Shown: in pieces, positions 50,400 to 59,718 of the stretch
Layout of the letters: the number at the start of each line of letters is the position of its first letter
Numbering within the stretch: the first letter of the stretch is position 1
Source of the DNA: Sulfuricurvum sp.
Lineage (GTDB): Bacteria; Campylobacterota; Campylobacteria; Campylobacterales; Sulfurimonadaceae
Reading direction: 5' to 3'
NCBI GenBank assembly: GCA_024637295.1
Contig: JAGXFL010000013.1
Location: 1-64,000 of the forward strand
DNA: 64,000 bases
The notes under the pieces: generated by a model
The model's input: only the letters and a program-made list of their open reading frames with translations
Databases searched by the model: none
What the model was told of the DNA's origin: nothing
Position numbers and translations under genes: made by a program

Positions 50400-52436
50400 G
50401 TGAGCAAAGTCTATTTTTCCACATGGCGCGGGGAGCAGATCAATAACATCGGCAAACCCGAAGAAGAGTGGGAAGTATCTGCTTATAATCTCCCTGCAGA
50501 TTATAATGAGCATGCCCATTCCAAAGCATTTATCGGGTGGGATGGTTTAGCACTGTTCAATCCCGATGTCGATGTGGTTCGTCTAGCTACTGAGTATGCA
50601 GCACAATATCAAGTCTATTCCGAAGCATGCGGACGTTGTGCACCAGGGCGATGGGGTGGACGTATTTTGTATGATCTGTTAGATAAAATTGCTCGAGGTG
50701 AGGGTGCCGTATCCGATATGGACCATCTCAAAGAAGTTTCAAAAACGATGCAGGAAACCTCAAAATGTGAGATAGGGAAAACGGTTCCTACTCCATTGCT
50801 GGATCTGATGCACCATTTTGAAGCGGAATTTATGGATTGTATCAACAACCAAAAAGCGTCCAAGCATTATCACATGGAAGATACGAACTATATCGCCAAG
50901 ATCACCGCACCATGTATGGATGCATGTCCGGCGCATGTTGACATTCCGGCGTATATTGAGGGTGTCCGTGATTTACGTTTTGATGATTCATTGATGGCGA
51001 CACGTCAGACAATGCCTTTGGCACATACATGCGGACGTGTTTGTCCACATCCTTGTGAGACAGAATGTCGTCGTACCAATCTTGATGAGCCAATCTCGAT
51101 TATGGAACTCAAACGTTTAGGTGCGGATTATGAAACGGATCATGGATTTGGGTTCTTTCACCCAAGTGAGCAAAAACCGTTAAATGGTAAAAAAGTGGCA
51201 GTTATTGGTTCAGGTCCTGCAGGATTAACAGGTGCGTACTATATGGCGCTGGACGGTATTGAGGTAGATGTCTATGAAGAGCTTCCGGTTCTTGGCGGTG
51301 AAGTCGCTGTTGGTGTACCTGAATATCGCATGCCCATTGATCGATACAATCAAGACATCGAAGCGGTACGTGATTTGGGCGTTAAGTTTATTACTAACAC
51401 ACGTGTTAGTGCAGATATGATGCGCCAATTTGAAGCCGATTATGACGGGATTTTGGTAGCGACGGGTACACGTATTTCTAAAAAAGTCTATTGTGAAAAC
51501 GAACGTGCCGATATCCAAGGATATTGGGGAGCAATTGATTTCCTCGATAAAGTCAATTTGGAAGTAAAATACGGCATTATGGTTCCTGAAGCGGATCAAA
51601 AGAAGCACATGCTTACCAGTGATTTTGTTGATTTGACAGGAAAAACAGTAGTGTGTGTCGGTGGTGGATTTACCTCGATGGACGTTGTGCGTTGTTCTAT
51701 TCGTGCGAATGCAAAAAAAGTAGTCATGATCTATCGTCGTGATGAAAAGACGATCATTAATAACACGACGTATGAAGAGTATCACGAAGCGGTCGAAGAG
51801 GGTGTTGAATTTATTTTTCACTCGGCGGTTGCTGAGATGCGCGATGAAAATAATGTCTTGAAGTCACTGTTGATCGATATGTTTGAACTGGTTCCTGATC
51901 CAAGTGGCGGACGTCCGACATTGGAAAAAATCGAGGGTGCGTCATTTGAAATGGAGTGTGATTATCTCATCCCAGCTGTTTCTCAAAGTGCTGACTTGAA
52001 ATTAATTCCTGAAGAATGGGAGATTGAACGTACCTCATGGGGCACGATCAAAACAAACGGTAAAGATTACATGACTTCACGCAAAGGGATCTTTGCGGCA
52101 GGTGACTGTGAATACGGGCCGATGACCATTGTCAATGCGGTTGGTCAAGCCAAACGTGCTTCATCGGTTATGTCGCGTTATGTGCAAGAGGGTACGATCA
52201 CATTAAAAGACGATGAGATTATGGAAGATCACTTGCGCAAGCTCAAAGTGTACGATAAAAAAGAAAAAGTGACAGGATGGCTGCCGGGTCTTCCAAGAGA
52301 GCACAGTGAGGTTCTCACGGTGGATGAGCGCAAGTACAACAACAAAGAAGTGAAATACGGCTTTACGCAAGAGCAAGCAATTTCTGAGGCAGAGCGCTGT
52401 ATGCGTTGTTATTACATTGCGATGGTCGCACATTAA
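50400..52436 (+). CDS. NuoF-like iron-sulfur domain fused to a GltD-like flavoprotein
   Basis: A 678-residue protein in the nuoF position. Residues 60-140 resemble the C-terminal [4Fe-4S] domain of NuoF: SEACGRCAPGR with Cys77, Cys80 and Gly83 where the third ligand should be, then Cys123 in KCEIG. From about 165 onwards it resembles GltD, the small subunit of glutamate synthase: cysteines 172, 176, 211, 215, 219 and 223 (CGRVCPHPCETEC), FAD-binding VIGSGPAGLTGAYY (268-281), GGEVAVGVPEYRMP, the NAD(P)-binding VCVGGGFTSMD and the C-terminal AAGDCEYGP. It should oxidise NAD(P)H or another donor and pass electrons to NuoG. The start is GTG. Confidence 0.85.
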   Translation: MSKVYFSTWRGEQINNIGKPEEEWEVSAYNLPADYNEHAHSKAFIGWDGLALFNPDVDVVRLATEYAAQYQVYSEACGRCAPGRWGGRILYDLLDKIARGEGAVSDMDHLKEVSKTMQETSKCEIGKTVPTPLLDLMHHFEAEFMDCINNQKASKHYHMEDTNYIAKITAPCMDACPAHVDIPAYIEGVRDLRFDDSLMATRQTMPLAHTCGRVCPHPCETECRRTNLDEPISIMELKRLGADYETDHGFGFFHPSEQKPLNGKKVAVIGSGPAGLTGAYYMALDGIEVDVYEELPVLGGEVAVGVPEYRMPIDRYNQDIEAVRDLGVKFITNTRVSADMMRQFEADYDGILVATGTRISKKVYCENERADIQGYWGAIDFLDKVNLEVKYGIMVPEADQKKHMLTSDFVDLTGKTVVCVGGGFTSMDVVRCSIRANAKKVVMIYRRDEKTIINNTTYEEYHEAVEEGVEFIFHSAVAEMRDENNVLKSLLIDMFELVPDPSGGRPTLEKIEGASFEMECDYLIPAVSQSADLKLIPEEWEIERTSWGTIKTNGKDYMTSRKGIFAAGDCEYGPMTIVNAVGQAKRASSVMSRYVQEGTITLKDDEIMEDHLRKLKVYDKKEKVTGWLPGLPREHSEVLTVDERKYNNKEVKYGFTQEQAISEAERCMRCYYIAMVAH

Positions 52437-52445
52437 GGGGGATGG

Positions 52446-54695
52446 ATGATTAACTTTATAATAAACAACCAACCCGTATCTGCGGCAAAAGGGGAAACCA
52501 TTCTCCAAGCAGCACGCAAAGCGGGATTCTACATTCCAACGATGTGCTATTTGGAAAAAACGAAGCCGTGTGCGTCATGCCGTTTATGTGTGGTTGAAGC
52601 CAATACAACCGATGGTCTTATCTTAAGTTGTCAAACGCCACCAACTGAGGGTCTGGAAGTTACGCTTGACTCTGATCGATTACAGCTGGAACGCACTAAT
52701 ATCATGCGCATGTACGATGTCAATCACCCATTAGAATGCGGTGTCTGTGATAAGTCCGGTGCCTGTGATCTTCAGAACAAAACATTAGAATTCAACATTG
52801 ACAAGCAGCACTTTACAGCAAAAGAGCAGCCGCGTAAAATTGAGCATTGGGGATTGATCAATTATGATCCCTCTTTGTGTATCTTGTGTGAAAAGTGTGT
52901 CCATGTATGTAATGAGATCATCGGGGACGACGCCATAACATTACAGTTCGGTGGTTATAAGTCTGCTGTTATTCCTAAAAACAATGATAAATTGGATTGT
53001 ACATTCTGCGGAGAGTGTATTGCAGTTTGCCCTGTTGGCGCATTGGTTAGCTCTGATTTTCAATATAAAGCGAACTCATGGGAACTAACACCTGTTCCTG
53101 CGGCATGTGCACACTGTTCGGCTGGATGTTCGCTGACGTATGAAGTTAAACACACATCCATCGCAACCGGTGATGAAGAGCGTATTTATCGTGTGACGAA
53201 CAATTTCGAATACGCTACCCTTTGCGGTGCCGGACGATTTGGATTCGATTTTGATGTGCAGGGACAAAAAGAGCCAGAAGTATTTGAAAAAGCAGTGTCA
53301 GCACTTCAAGATGCGAAAGCCATCCGTTTTAGCTCAATAATCACCAATGAAGAAGCTATGATACTCCAACGCTTAAAAGAGAAATTGGGGATCAAACTTT
53401 TCAATGAAGAAGCGAGAGCGTATCAATCCTTTATGAATGCATATGGATCTATCAGTGGAAAATCAACCTTCAGCGGCACGTTGGATGCAATCGCTCAAAG
53501 TGATGCGATTATCATTCTGGGTGGACGTATCACAACGGATAACCCTGGTGTTCGATATGCGATGACTACAGCGGCACGTCATAACGGTGCCAAAATTATC
53601 TACATGCACCCGCTTGAAGATGCTTTATTGCAAAACACAGTGACACAGTTTATAAAATATGAAGCGGGCGCTGAAGAGGGTGTGATGGCAATGTTGGCCA
53701 AAACTCTTTTGTCGGATGCTGATCTTAGTGATGAATTTAGATCATTTTTTAATGAATTGGATGAAGGTTATTTGTGCGCCGAAAGCAATGTCGGTGATGA
53801 AGAATTTGCCCGTATTGAAAAATCATTACGTCGTACTAAACGCAAAACATTGGTTATCGGTTCGGATGTATTGAATCACAACCGTGCGCAAAACATTGCC
53901 CGTTTGGCTGCGCTTGTCGAAACGTATACTGACTTTTCTTTGATCGTTATCCCTCAAAACGTTAATACGGTAGGGGTTTCACTGATCTGTGATTTGGATC
54001 GCGATGAAGAGATCGAAAGTGTTGTCGGTTATAACGCTAAGGGAGATTTTGTAATTGCCTCATCGATTGGCAGTGATCTCGTAGTGCCTGCGTTAAACAG
54101 TCAAGAGGGGACGTTTGTCAGTATGAATCATCAGCTGTTACCAACCAATGTTGCAATAGCTTTTAAAGGGTACTGCTTGAATGATCTTGGCAATGCTCTT
54201 GGATTACGTATGGTCAACACCATTGATTACACCCAACAGCTTCCAAAAGAAAAAGGGTTTAATGCAACAGCATTTGATCATCTTGGAAATTTTTACGGTT
54301 CATTGGGTGAAGACAACAGAGGCTATCTGTTAGAGACACAAGATGTCGATGCGAATGGCAAGCTTGAGAGTGTAGAATCATTACCGGAATTTAATGGTAC
54401 GGTTATTTATCGCTGCAATCCGGTGAACCAGTTTAATAGTTATACAGCACGTACCGCTCAGCTTGAACGTGACAGTGCACTTCGCGGTTCAGCGCAATTT
54501 GCTGCAGCTGCACGTATTAGTGATGGCGATACAGTAGAGATCCAATCCAACGGATCGATCGAAGTGCGAACTTTTGTGCTGGACAATACGCTGAAGGGAA
54601 CTATCGCATTATCTCCGACATTTGACACTGAGTTTGGAGTGATAAATGAGAGTTACCGCTTTGAGAAAATTAAAATTGTGAGGGTGGGTAGTTGA
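52446..54695 (+). CDS. nuoG: Complex I subunit NuoG, first copy
   Basis: A 749-residue protein with all the NuoG iron-sulfur sites: [2Fe-2S] N1b (Cys34, Cys45, Cys48, Cys62), His-Cys3 cluster (His94, Cys98, Cys101, Cys107), two ferredoxin-type clusters (Cys145, 148, 151, 155; Cys185, 188, 191, 195) and N7-type (Cys221, 224, 228, 260). The molybdopterin-like domain, without catalytic cysteine, follows to the C-terminus. The double ferredoxin region is extra relative to the E. coli protein. It starts 9 bases after the flavoprotein stop. Confidence 0.93.
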   Translation: MINFIINNQPVSAAKGETILQAARKAGFYIPTMCYLEKTKPCASCRLCVVEANTTDGLILSCQTPPTEGLEVTLDSDRLQLERTNIMRMYDVNHPLECGVCDKSGACDLQNKTLEFNIDKQHFTAKEQPRKIEHWGLINYDPSLCILCEKCVHVCNEIIGDDAITLQFGGYKSAVIPKNNDKLDCTFCGECIAVCPVGALVSSDFQYKANSWELTPVPAACAHCSAGCSLTYEVKHTSIATGDEERIYRVTNNFEYATLCGAGRFGFDFDVQGQKEPEVFEKAVSALQDAKAIRFSSIITNEEAMILQRLKEKLGIKLFNEEARAYQSFMNAYGSISGKSTFSGTLDAIAQSDAIIILGGRITTDNPGVRYAMTTAARHNGAKIIYMHPLEDALLQNTVTQFIKYEAGAEEGVMAMLAKTLLSDADLSDEFRSFFNELDEGYLCAESNVGDEEFARIEKSLRRTKRKTLVIGSDVLNHNRAQNIARLAALVETYTDFSLIVIPQNVNTVGVSLICDLDRDEEIESVVGYNAKGDFVIASSIGSDLVVPALNSQEGTFVSMNHQLLPTNVAIAFKGYCLNDLGNALGLRMVNTIDYTQQLPKEKGFNATAFDHLGNFYGSLGEDNRGYLLETQDVDANGKLESVESLPEFNGTVIYRCNPVNQFNSYTARTAQLERDSALRGSAQFAAAARISDGDTVEIQSNGSIEVRTFVLDNTLKGTIALSPTFDTEFGVINESYRFEKIKIVRVGS

Positions 54696-54698
54696 ATC

Positions 54699-57185
54699 AT
54701 GAATGAAATAACGATAACCATAGACGGGAAATCGGTTCAGACGCAAGAGGGTGAATTTATTCTTAATGCGGCACGCTCGAATGGCATTTTTATCCCTGCC
54801 ATTTGTTATTTGACACGCTGTTCTCCAACCTTGGCATGTCGTATATGTTTGGTGGAAGCGGACGGAAAACAAGTCTATGCGTGTAATGCAAAAGCAAAAG
54901 ATGGGATGAGTATTGTAACGAGCACATCAACCATCGAAGATGAAAAGCGTGCAATCATGGAGGTTTATGATGTAAACCATCCATTGGAGTGCGGTGTATG
55001 TGACCAATCAGGAGAGTGTGAGTTGCAAAACTATACACTCGAAATGGGAGTAGACTCACAAACGTATTCGATAGCGGATACGCATAAACCAGCACAAGAT
55101 TGGGGTTTGATCCATTATGACCCTGCTTTATGTATTATGTGTGAGCGCTGTATAACCGTATGTAAAGACATGATCGGTGATGGGGCCCTCTCAACGGTTG
55201 CCCGCGGTGGCGATGCGATTGAAGCAGCATTCAAGGAAACAATGCCAAAAGATGCCTATGCGATGTGGAATAAGCTCAATAAATCATTGATCGCACCTAA
55301 TGCAGGGGATACCCTTGACTGTACCAATTGCGGTGAGTGTACCTCGGTTTGTCCAGTAGGAGCATTGGTCAGTAGTGATTATCAATACAGTGCTAATGCT
55401 TGGGAGCATACACAGATTCCGGCAACATGTGCACACTGCAGTGCAGGATGCCAAATCAGTTACGATATCAAACACACAAGCATTACTGATCCGGAAGATA
55501 AAATCTATCGGGTCAAAAATGAGTGGAACTACGTGTCACTTTGTGGTGCTGGACGCTATGGATACGATTTCCAAAACAGTGATGTCCAAAAAGACGCTGT
55601 AAAGTTTGATGCTGCAGTTGCCGCATTTAAAAAAGCAGATACGATCAGTTTCACATCGACTATTACGAATGAAGAAGCGATGATCTTACAACGCTTAAAA
55701 GAAAAATTCGGTTACCGTTTGATCAATGAAGAAGCACGGGTATTTAAAGCATTTTTAAATTCATACAGTACCATTAGCGGTCAATCACTTTACAGCGGTA
55801 ACTTAAAAGAAGTACATGAGAGTGATTTCGTGGTTTCCATCGGAAGCGCACTGAAAACGGACAATCCAAATGCCCGTTTTGCCATGAACAATGCCATCAC
55901 GATGAACAAAGGGGCAGGCCTTTATTTTCACCCGATTAACGATCCTGTTATCAATGACATGTCCAAAAATGTGACGCAGTTCAATCATGCGGCGATGATG
56001 GAAGAAGCGGCATTGTATTTGATGCTTGATTTATTTGGGGATAAATCGGCGATGCCATCGGAAGTAGTGAGTTATTTGGCAACGTTCCATTCGACAAAAA
56101 TGGTCACCATCGAAGAGACGATCGATGAAAAAGTGACCGAAACCGTTGTCAAAAAAGTCCTCAACGAAGAAACTGGTATTGAAGAAGAGGTGAGCGAAGA
56201 GGTCACAAAAACGGTCAAGAAAAAAGTATCTAAAGAAGTAGAAGTGGACACTAACCGTCTTTATGAACTTTTGAATGCACCGGAAGGTTTTGCTGATACC
56301 TTGACCAAATATTTAGCCAAAAAAGAAAAATTTGCATTGATGGTCGGTCCTGATCTGTACAGCCACCCAAATTCCATCAATTGTGCCCGTTTGGTTGCGT
56401 TGATCGAAAAATACACAGCCTTCAATGTAACCATGATTCCCAATCTGTCGAATACATTGGGAACAGCATTGATCTGTGATCTAGACGCGACTGCCGGAAG
56501 CTATACAATTGGATATAATACAGCAGGAAATTTCACATTGAGTGCCCTGGGCAACGGTGATTTGGATATGCCGGCACTTAATCAGCAAGAGGGAACGTTA
56601 ACCAGTATTGATAAGAGGGTTAACCCTACGAATGTCGCGGTAGGATTTGGCGGGTATACGCTCAACGATATTGCGAATGCACTTGGGTTTAATGAGAGAT
56701 TAACAGTGAACTATACGAAACAACTTCCAGTAAATGCTGGATTTAAAGCCGTAGAGTTTGATACATTGCCAAATCACTATACGAATGCGGGTGAAGAGAT
56801 GCGCGGTTATGTACTTACCACTTCAAGCGTTAGTATAAATGGTGATGAAAGTGTTAGTAGATTTGATGAATCGGCTGCGATGAGAAAGGGGATTGTGTAT
56901 TTAGCAAACCCAGTTTTACAGTTTACGCCATTTACGGCCAAAGCACATCAGCTTAAAGAGTCAGGCGGGCTATATGCATCGGCTGCCTTCATGAGTGCAA
57001 ATGGTGTAAATGAAGGGGATCGTGTCCGTGTGAAAACGGATAAGGGCGAGATCGTTGTGAATGTGATCGCTGATGGAAAAATTGATGGTGAGATTCCATA
57101 TCTTCCAACATTTGACACACAAATAAATTCTAGTACATTGTTTAACGGCTACCGTTTTGCAACTGTATCAATTCAAAAGGTGTAA
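54699..57185 (+). CDS. nuoG: Complex I subunit NuoG, second copy
   Basis: An 828-residue paralogue of the preceding gene with the same cluster set: Cys36, 47, 50, 62; His94, Cys98, 101, 107; Cys145, 148, 151, 155; Cys208, 211, 214, 218; Cys244, 247, 251, 282. An insert at about 165-205 separates the ferredoxin halves. A Lys/Glu/Val-rich insert at about 467-517 is made of an imperfect repeat (DEKVTETVVKKV and SEEVTKTVKKKV). Both copies are intact and share NEEAMILQRLKEK. It begins 3 bases after the first copy; nuoH follows 2 bases later. Confidence 0.93.
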   Translation: MNEITITIDGKSVQTQEGEFILNAARSNGIFIPAICYLTRCSPTLACRICLVEADGKQVYACNAKAKDGMSIVTSTSTIEDEKRAIMEVYDVNHPLECGVCDQSGECELQNYTLEMGVDSQTYSIADTHKPAQDWGLIHYDPALCIMCERCITVCKDMIGDGALSTVARGGDAIEAAFKETMPKDAYAMWNKLNKSLIAPNAGDTLDCTNCGECTSVCPVGALVSSDYQYSANAWEHTQIPATCAHCSAGCQISYDIKHTSITDPEDKIYRVKNEWNYVSLCGAGRYGYDFQNSDVQKDAVKFDAAVAAFKKADTISFTSTITNEEAMILQRLKEKFGYRLINEEARVFKAFLNSYSTISGQSLYSGNLKEVHESDFVVSIGSALKTDNPNARFAMNNAITMNKGAGLYFHPINDPVINDMSKNVTQFNHAAMMEEAALYLMLDLFGDKSAMPSEVVSYLATFHSTKMVTIEETIDEKVTETVVKKVLNEETGIEEEVSEEVTKTVKKKVSKEVEVDTNRLYELLNAPEGFADTLTKYLAKKEKFALMVGPDLYSHPNSINCARLVALIEKYTAFNVTMIPNLSNTLGTALICDLDATAGSYTIGYNTAGNFTLSALGNGDLDMPALNQQEGTLTSIDKRVNPTNVAVGFGGYTLNDIANALGFNERLTVNYTKQLPVNAGFKAVEFDTLPNHYTNAGEEMRGYVLTTSSVSINGDESVSRFDESAAMRKGIVYLANPVLQFTPFTAKAHQLKESGGLYASAAFMSANGVNEGDRVRVKTDKGEIVVNVIADGKIDGEIPYLPTFDTQINSSTLFNGYRFATVSIQKV

Positions 57186-57187
57186 GC

Positions 57188-58192
57188 ATGGATGTAGCAT
57201 TTATCATCGAAACAATTGTCAAAATTGTTGTGATCTTATTGGTTTTCTCAGCCCTTGCAGGTTTCGGGACCTATTTTGAACGTAAAGTTCTTGCATTTAT
57301 GCAACGTCGTTTGGGGCCGATGCATGTTGGTCCATACGGGTTGTTGCAAGTAGCGGCCGATGGGATAAAACTTTTTACCAAAGAAGATATTATTCCTCAA
57401 AATGTTGTAAAGCCGATCTTTAAATTAGCACCGGTAATTACGGCTGCTACTGCGTTTATGGCTGCAGCTGCAATTCCATTTTGGCCTGAATTTACTGCTT
57501 TTGGATATAAAGTACATCCAATTGTAGCTGATGTCAATGTCGGTATATTGTATGTCATGGCGGTCATGGCGATTGGTCTTTACGGTCCATTGCTTGGTGG
57601 TATGGCATCGGCGAATAAGTTTTCCTTGATCTCAGCTGCTCGTAGTGCGGCCGTATTTATTTCGTATGAGGTCATAACAGGACTTGCACTTTTAGCCCCA
57701 TTGATGATGGTGGGGTCACTCTCGTTGATTGATATAAACAATTATCAAACTGGTGGAATTAGCAATTGGATTGCTGTTTCTCAACCAGTTGCATTTATTT
57801 TATTTTGGATTGCCGCATTTGCAGAGACAGGGCGTACACCGTTTCACCTTGTAGCAAATGACCATGAAATCATCGACGGGTTTGGTACGGAGTACTCAGG
57901 AATGAGATGGGGTCTTTTCTTCATCGGTGAGTATGCCAATATGTTCTTTATATCATTTGTTATGGCGATCATCTTTTTAGGTGGTTACGGTGACGGTTCG
58001 ATTGCGGGAGCATTGCAATTGCTACTCAAAGTCGCTTTCTTTTTCTTCTTTTTCCTTTGGACAAGAGCAGCATGGCCGGATATTCGACCTGACCAGTTGA
58101 TGTGGTTGTGCTGGAAAGTGTTGATGCCGATCGCTGTCGTCAATGTCGTAATAACTGGTGTTGTTATTTTGATTAAACAAGGGGGCATGTAA
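57188..58192 (+). CDS. nuoH: Complex I subunit NuoH
   Basis: A 334-residue membrane subunit with about eight helices that forms part of the quinone tunnel. Signatures: [42 protein letters not shown], then [42 protein letters not shown]. The AND in the second segment stands where many have PEAESEL. The nuoI start overlaps its last base. Confidence 0.97.
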   Translation: MDVAFIIETIVKIVVILLVFSALAGFGTYFERKVLAFMQRRLGPMHVGPYGLLQVAADGIKLFTKEDIIPQNVVKPIFKLAPVITAATAFMAAAAIPFWPEFTAFGYKVHPIVADVNVGILYVMAVMAIGLYGPLLGGMASANKFSLISAARSAAVFISYEVITGLALLAPLMMVGSLSLIDINNYQTGGISNWIAVSQPVAFILFWIAAFAETGRTPFHLVANDHEIIDGFGTEYSGMRWGLFFIGEYANMFFISFVMAIIFLGGYGDGSIAGALQLLLKVAFFFFFFLWTRAAWPDIRPDQLMWLCWKVLMPIAVVNVVITGVVILIKQGGM

Positions 58193-58812
58193 TGCACGTA
58201 GAGCCGTTTACAGACCGTAACGTAAGTGAGCAAAGCGCTTATTACTATGTTGATATTGAAAACTATCCGGTAACCGGATGGGACAAATTTAAACAAGTGG
58301 TGAAGCGTTCCATTAAAGGGGAACTTTTTGTGGGCCTATGGGTTGTCATGCGAGAGCTGATCAAATTTGATATCCACACTGTGCAATATCCGAAAGAAAA
58401 ATTGCCAATCGGTCCACGTTATCGTGCAGTGCATAAGCTATTGCGTTTGTGGGAATCTGGATTTGAGCGTTGTATCGGATGCGGATTGTGTGAAAAGATC
58501 TGTATCTCAGATTGTATTCGTATGGATACACGCATCGATGAGAATAGTCGTAAAGAAGTGACTGAGTACAGCATTAACCTTGGACGTTGTATTTTCTGCG
58601 GATATTGTGCAGAAGTGTGTCCTGAATTAGCAATTGTACACGGTGACCGTTATGAAAATGCATCCGAACAGCGTGCTCACTTTGTTATCAAAGACGATAT
58701 GCTCACTCCACTTGACTTTTTAACTTCTGGACAACAAAAAGAGTATCCAGGTTTTGGTGCAATAACCCCACATGAGGACGAGCGTGTTGCAAAAACACCG
58801 CTCGCCTATTAA
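58192..58812 (+). CDS. nuoI: Complex I subunit NuoI
   Basis: A 206-residue peripheral-arm subunit with two [4Fe-4S] clusters (N6a and N6b). Ligands are Cys94, Cys97, Cys100 and Cys104 ([12 protein letters not shown]; a further Cys at 108 is nearby) and Cys133, Cys136, Cys139 and Cys143 ([14 protein letters not shown]). The C-terminus carries about 50 residues beyond the core. It overlaps nuoH by one base. Confidence 0.97.
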   Translation: MHVEPFTDRNVSEQSAYYYVDIENYPVTGWDKFKQVVKRSIKGELFVGLWVVMRELIKFDIHTVQYPKEKLPIGPRYRAVHKLLRLWESGFERCIGCGLCEKICISDCIRMDTRIDENSRKEVTEYSINLGRCIFCGYCAEVCPELAIVHGDRYENASEQRAHFVIKDDMLTPLDFLTSGQQKEYPGFGAITPHEDERVAKTPLAY

Positions 58813-58822
58813 GGAGATATGA

Positions 58823-59410
58823 ATGTTTGAAGCAATTGCTTTTTATCTGTTTGCGGCATTGACTATTGCTATGTTTACCATTACCGTGATGACATCACAG
58901 GCGTTGTATGCATTAACAGCGATGGCGGCTGGGATGATTTTCATCTCGGCATTTTTCTTTATTCTCGGGGCTGATTTCCTTGGTGTCATTCAGATCATTG
59001 TTTATACGGGTGCGGTTATGGCATTGTATGCGTTTGGTATGATGTTTTTTGATACAACACGTACTGTCGTTGAAAAACGGGACAATCCAAGAGTGATTTT
59101 CATTCTGGGAGTATTGGCAGCTACGTTGGTTGTCTTTATATTGGTTTCACCGATTATTTCAACACACATAGAAGCAAATTATCCAATAAATGCAGCTATG
59201 GGTAATTCGGAAACGATCGGATTGATTTTGTTTACAAAGTTCTTGGTTCCGTTTGAGATTGCTGCCGTAATGCTTTTGGTTGCCATGATTGCAGGTATTG
59301 TTTTGGCCGGTAAGAAGATGGACAAATCATTGACGTTGATGGCAGAAGAGGAAATTGCACTTATGAGTGCAACACAAGCTAAGCCAGAGACAGAAGAAGG
59401 AGCACACTAA
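58823..59410 (+). CDS. nuoJ: Complex I subunit NuoJ
   Basis: A 195-residue membrane subunit with about five helices (IAFYLFAALTIAMFTITVM; ALTAMAAGMIFISAFFFILGADFLGVIQIIVYTGAVMALYAFGMMFF; VIFILGVLAATLVVFILVS and FLVPFEIAAVMLLVAMIAGIVLA). The stretch QIIVYTGAVMALYAF is a NuoJ hallmark (pi-bulge region). The C-terminus is charged. AAGGAGA is the ribosome site. It overlaps the nuoK start by one base. Confidence 0.95.
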   Translation: MFEAIAFYLFAALTIAMFTITVMTSQALYALTAMAAGMIFISAFFFILGADFLGVIQIIVYTGAVMALYAFGMMFFDTTRTVVEKRDNPRVIFILGVLAATLVVFILVSPIISTHIEANYPINAAMGNSETIGLILFTKFLVPFEIAAVMLLVAMIAGIVLAGKKMDKSLTLMAEEEIALMSATQAKPETEEGAH

Positions 59411-59715
59411 TGGAAATAACATTAGCTCACTACCTGGTATTGTCAGGTGTACTGTTTTCGATTGGTCTAATTGGGGTAATGCGTCGTAAAAATTTGCTGA
59501 TGCTTTTCTTTGCAACGGAAATATTGCTTAACGCAACCAATATTGGTTTTGCGGCAATCGCTCATTATCACGGTGACTTGACGGGGCAGATGTTCGCATT
59601 TTTTGTGATTGCGATTGCTGCATCTGAAGTTGCAGTCGGACTTGGATTGTTGATTGTATGGTATAAACGTACCGGTAAGATCGACCTAGATATTATGACA
59701 TCGATGCGAGGATAA
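59410..59715 (+). CDS. nuoK: Complex I subunit NuoK
   Basis: A 101-residue membrane subunit with three helices, of standard NuoK length. It has LSGVLFSIGLIGVMRRKNLLMLFFATEILLNATNIGF with the two glutamates of proton pathways (Glu in ATEILLN, and one in ASEVAVGLGLLIVWYKR). nuoL follows 3 bases later. Confidence 0.96.
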   Translation: MEITLAHYLVLSGVLFSIGLIGVMRRKNLLMLFFATEILLNATNIGFAAIAHYHGDLTGQMFAFFVIAIAASEVAVGLGLLIVWYKRTGKIDLDIMTSMRG

Positions 59716-59718
59716 ACA

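Noticed and set aside
51225-51821. A 198-codon minus-strand frame inside the GltD-like flavoprotein gene
   Set aside because: It is fully covered by a clearly coding + strand frame with cofactor motifs, and its product is Asn/Thr/Ile-rich without any domain.
56097-56250. Frameshift or assembly error as the source of the Lys/Glu-rich insert in the second NuoG
   Set aside because: The frame is open on both sides, the two repeat copies differ at many bases, and the flanking protein sequence resumes the family pattern.
52446-57185. Possibility that the two nuoG genes are one gene split by a frameshift
   Set aside because: Each has its own start, ribosome site and full set of N-terminal cluster ligands, so they are complete paralogues.
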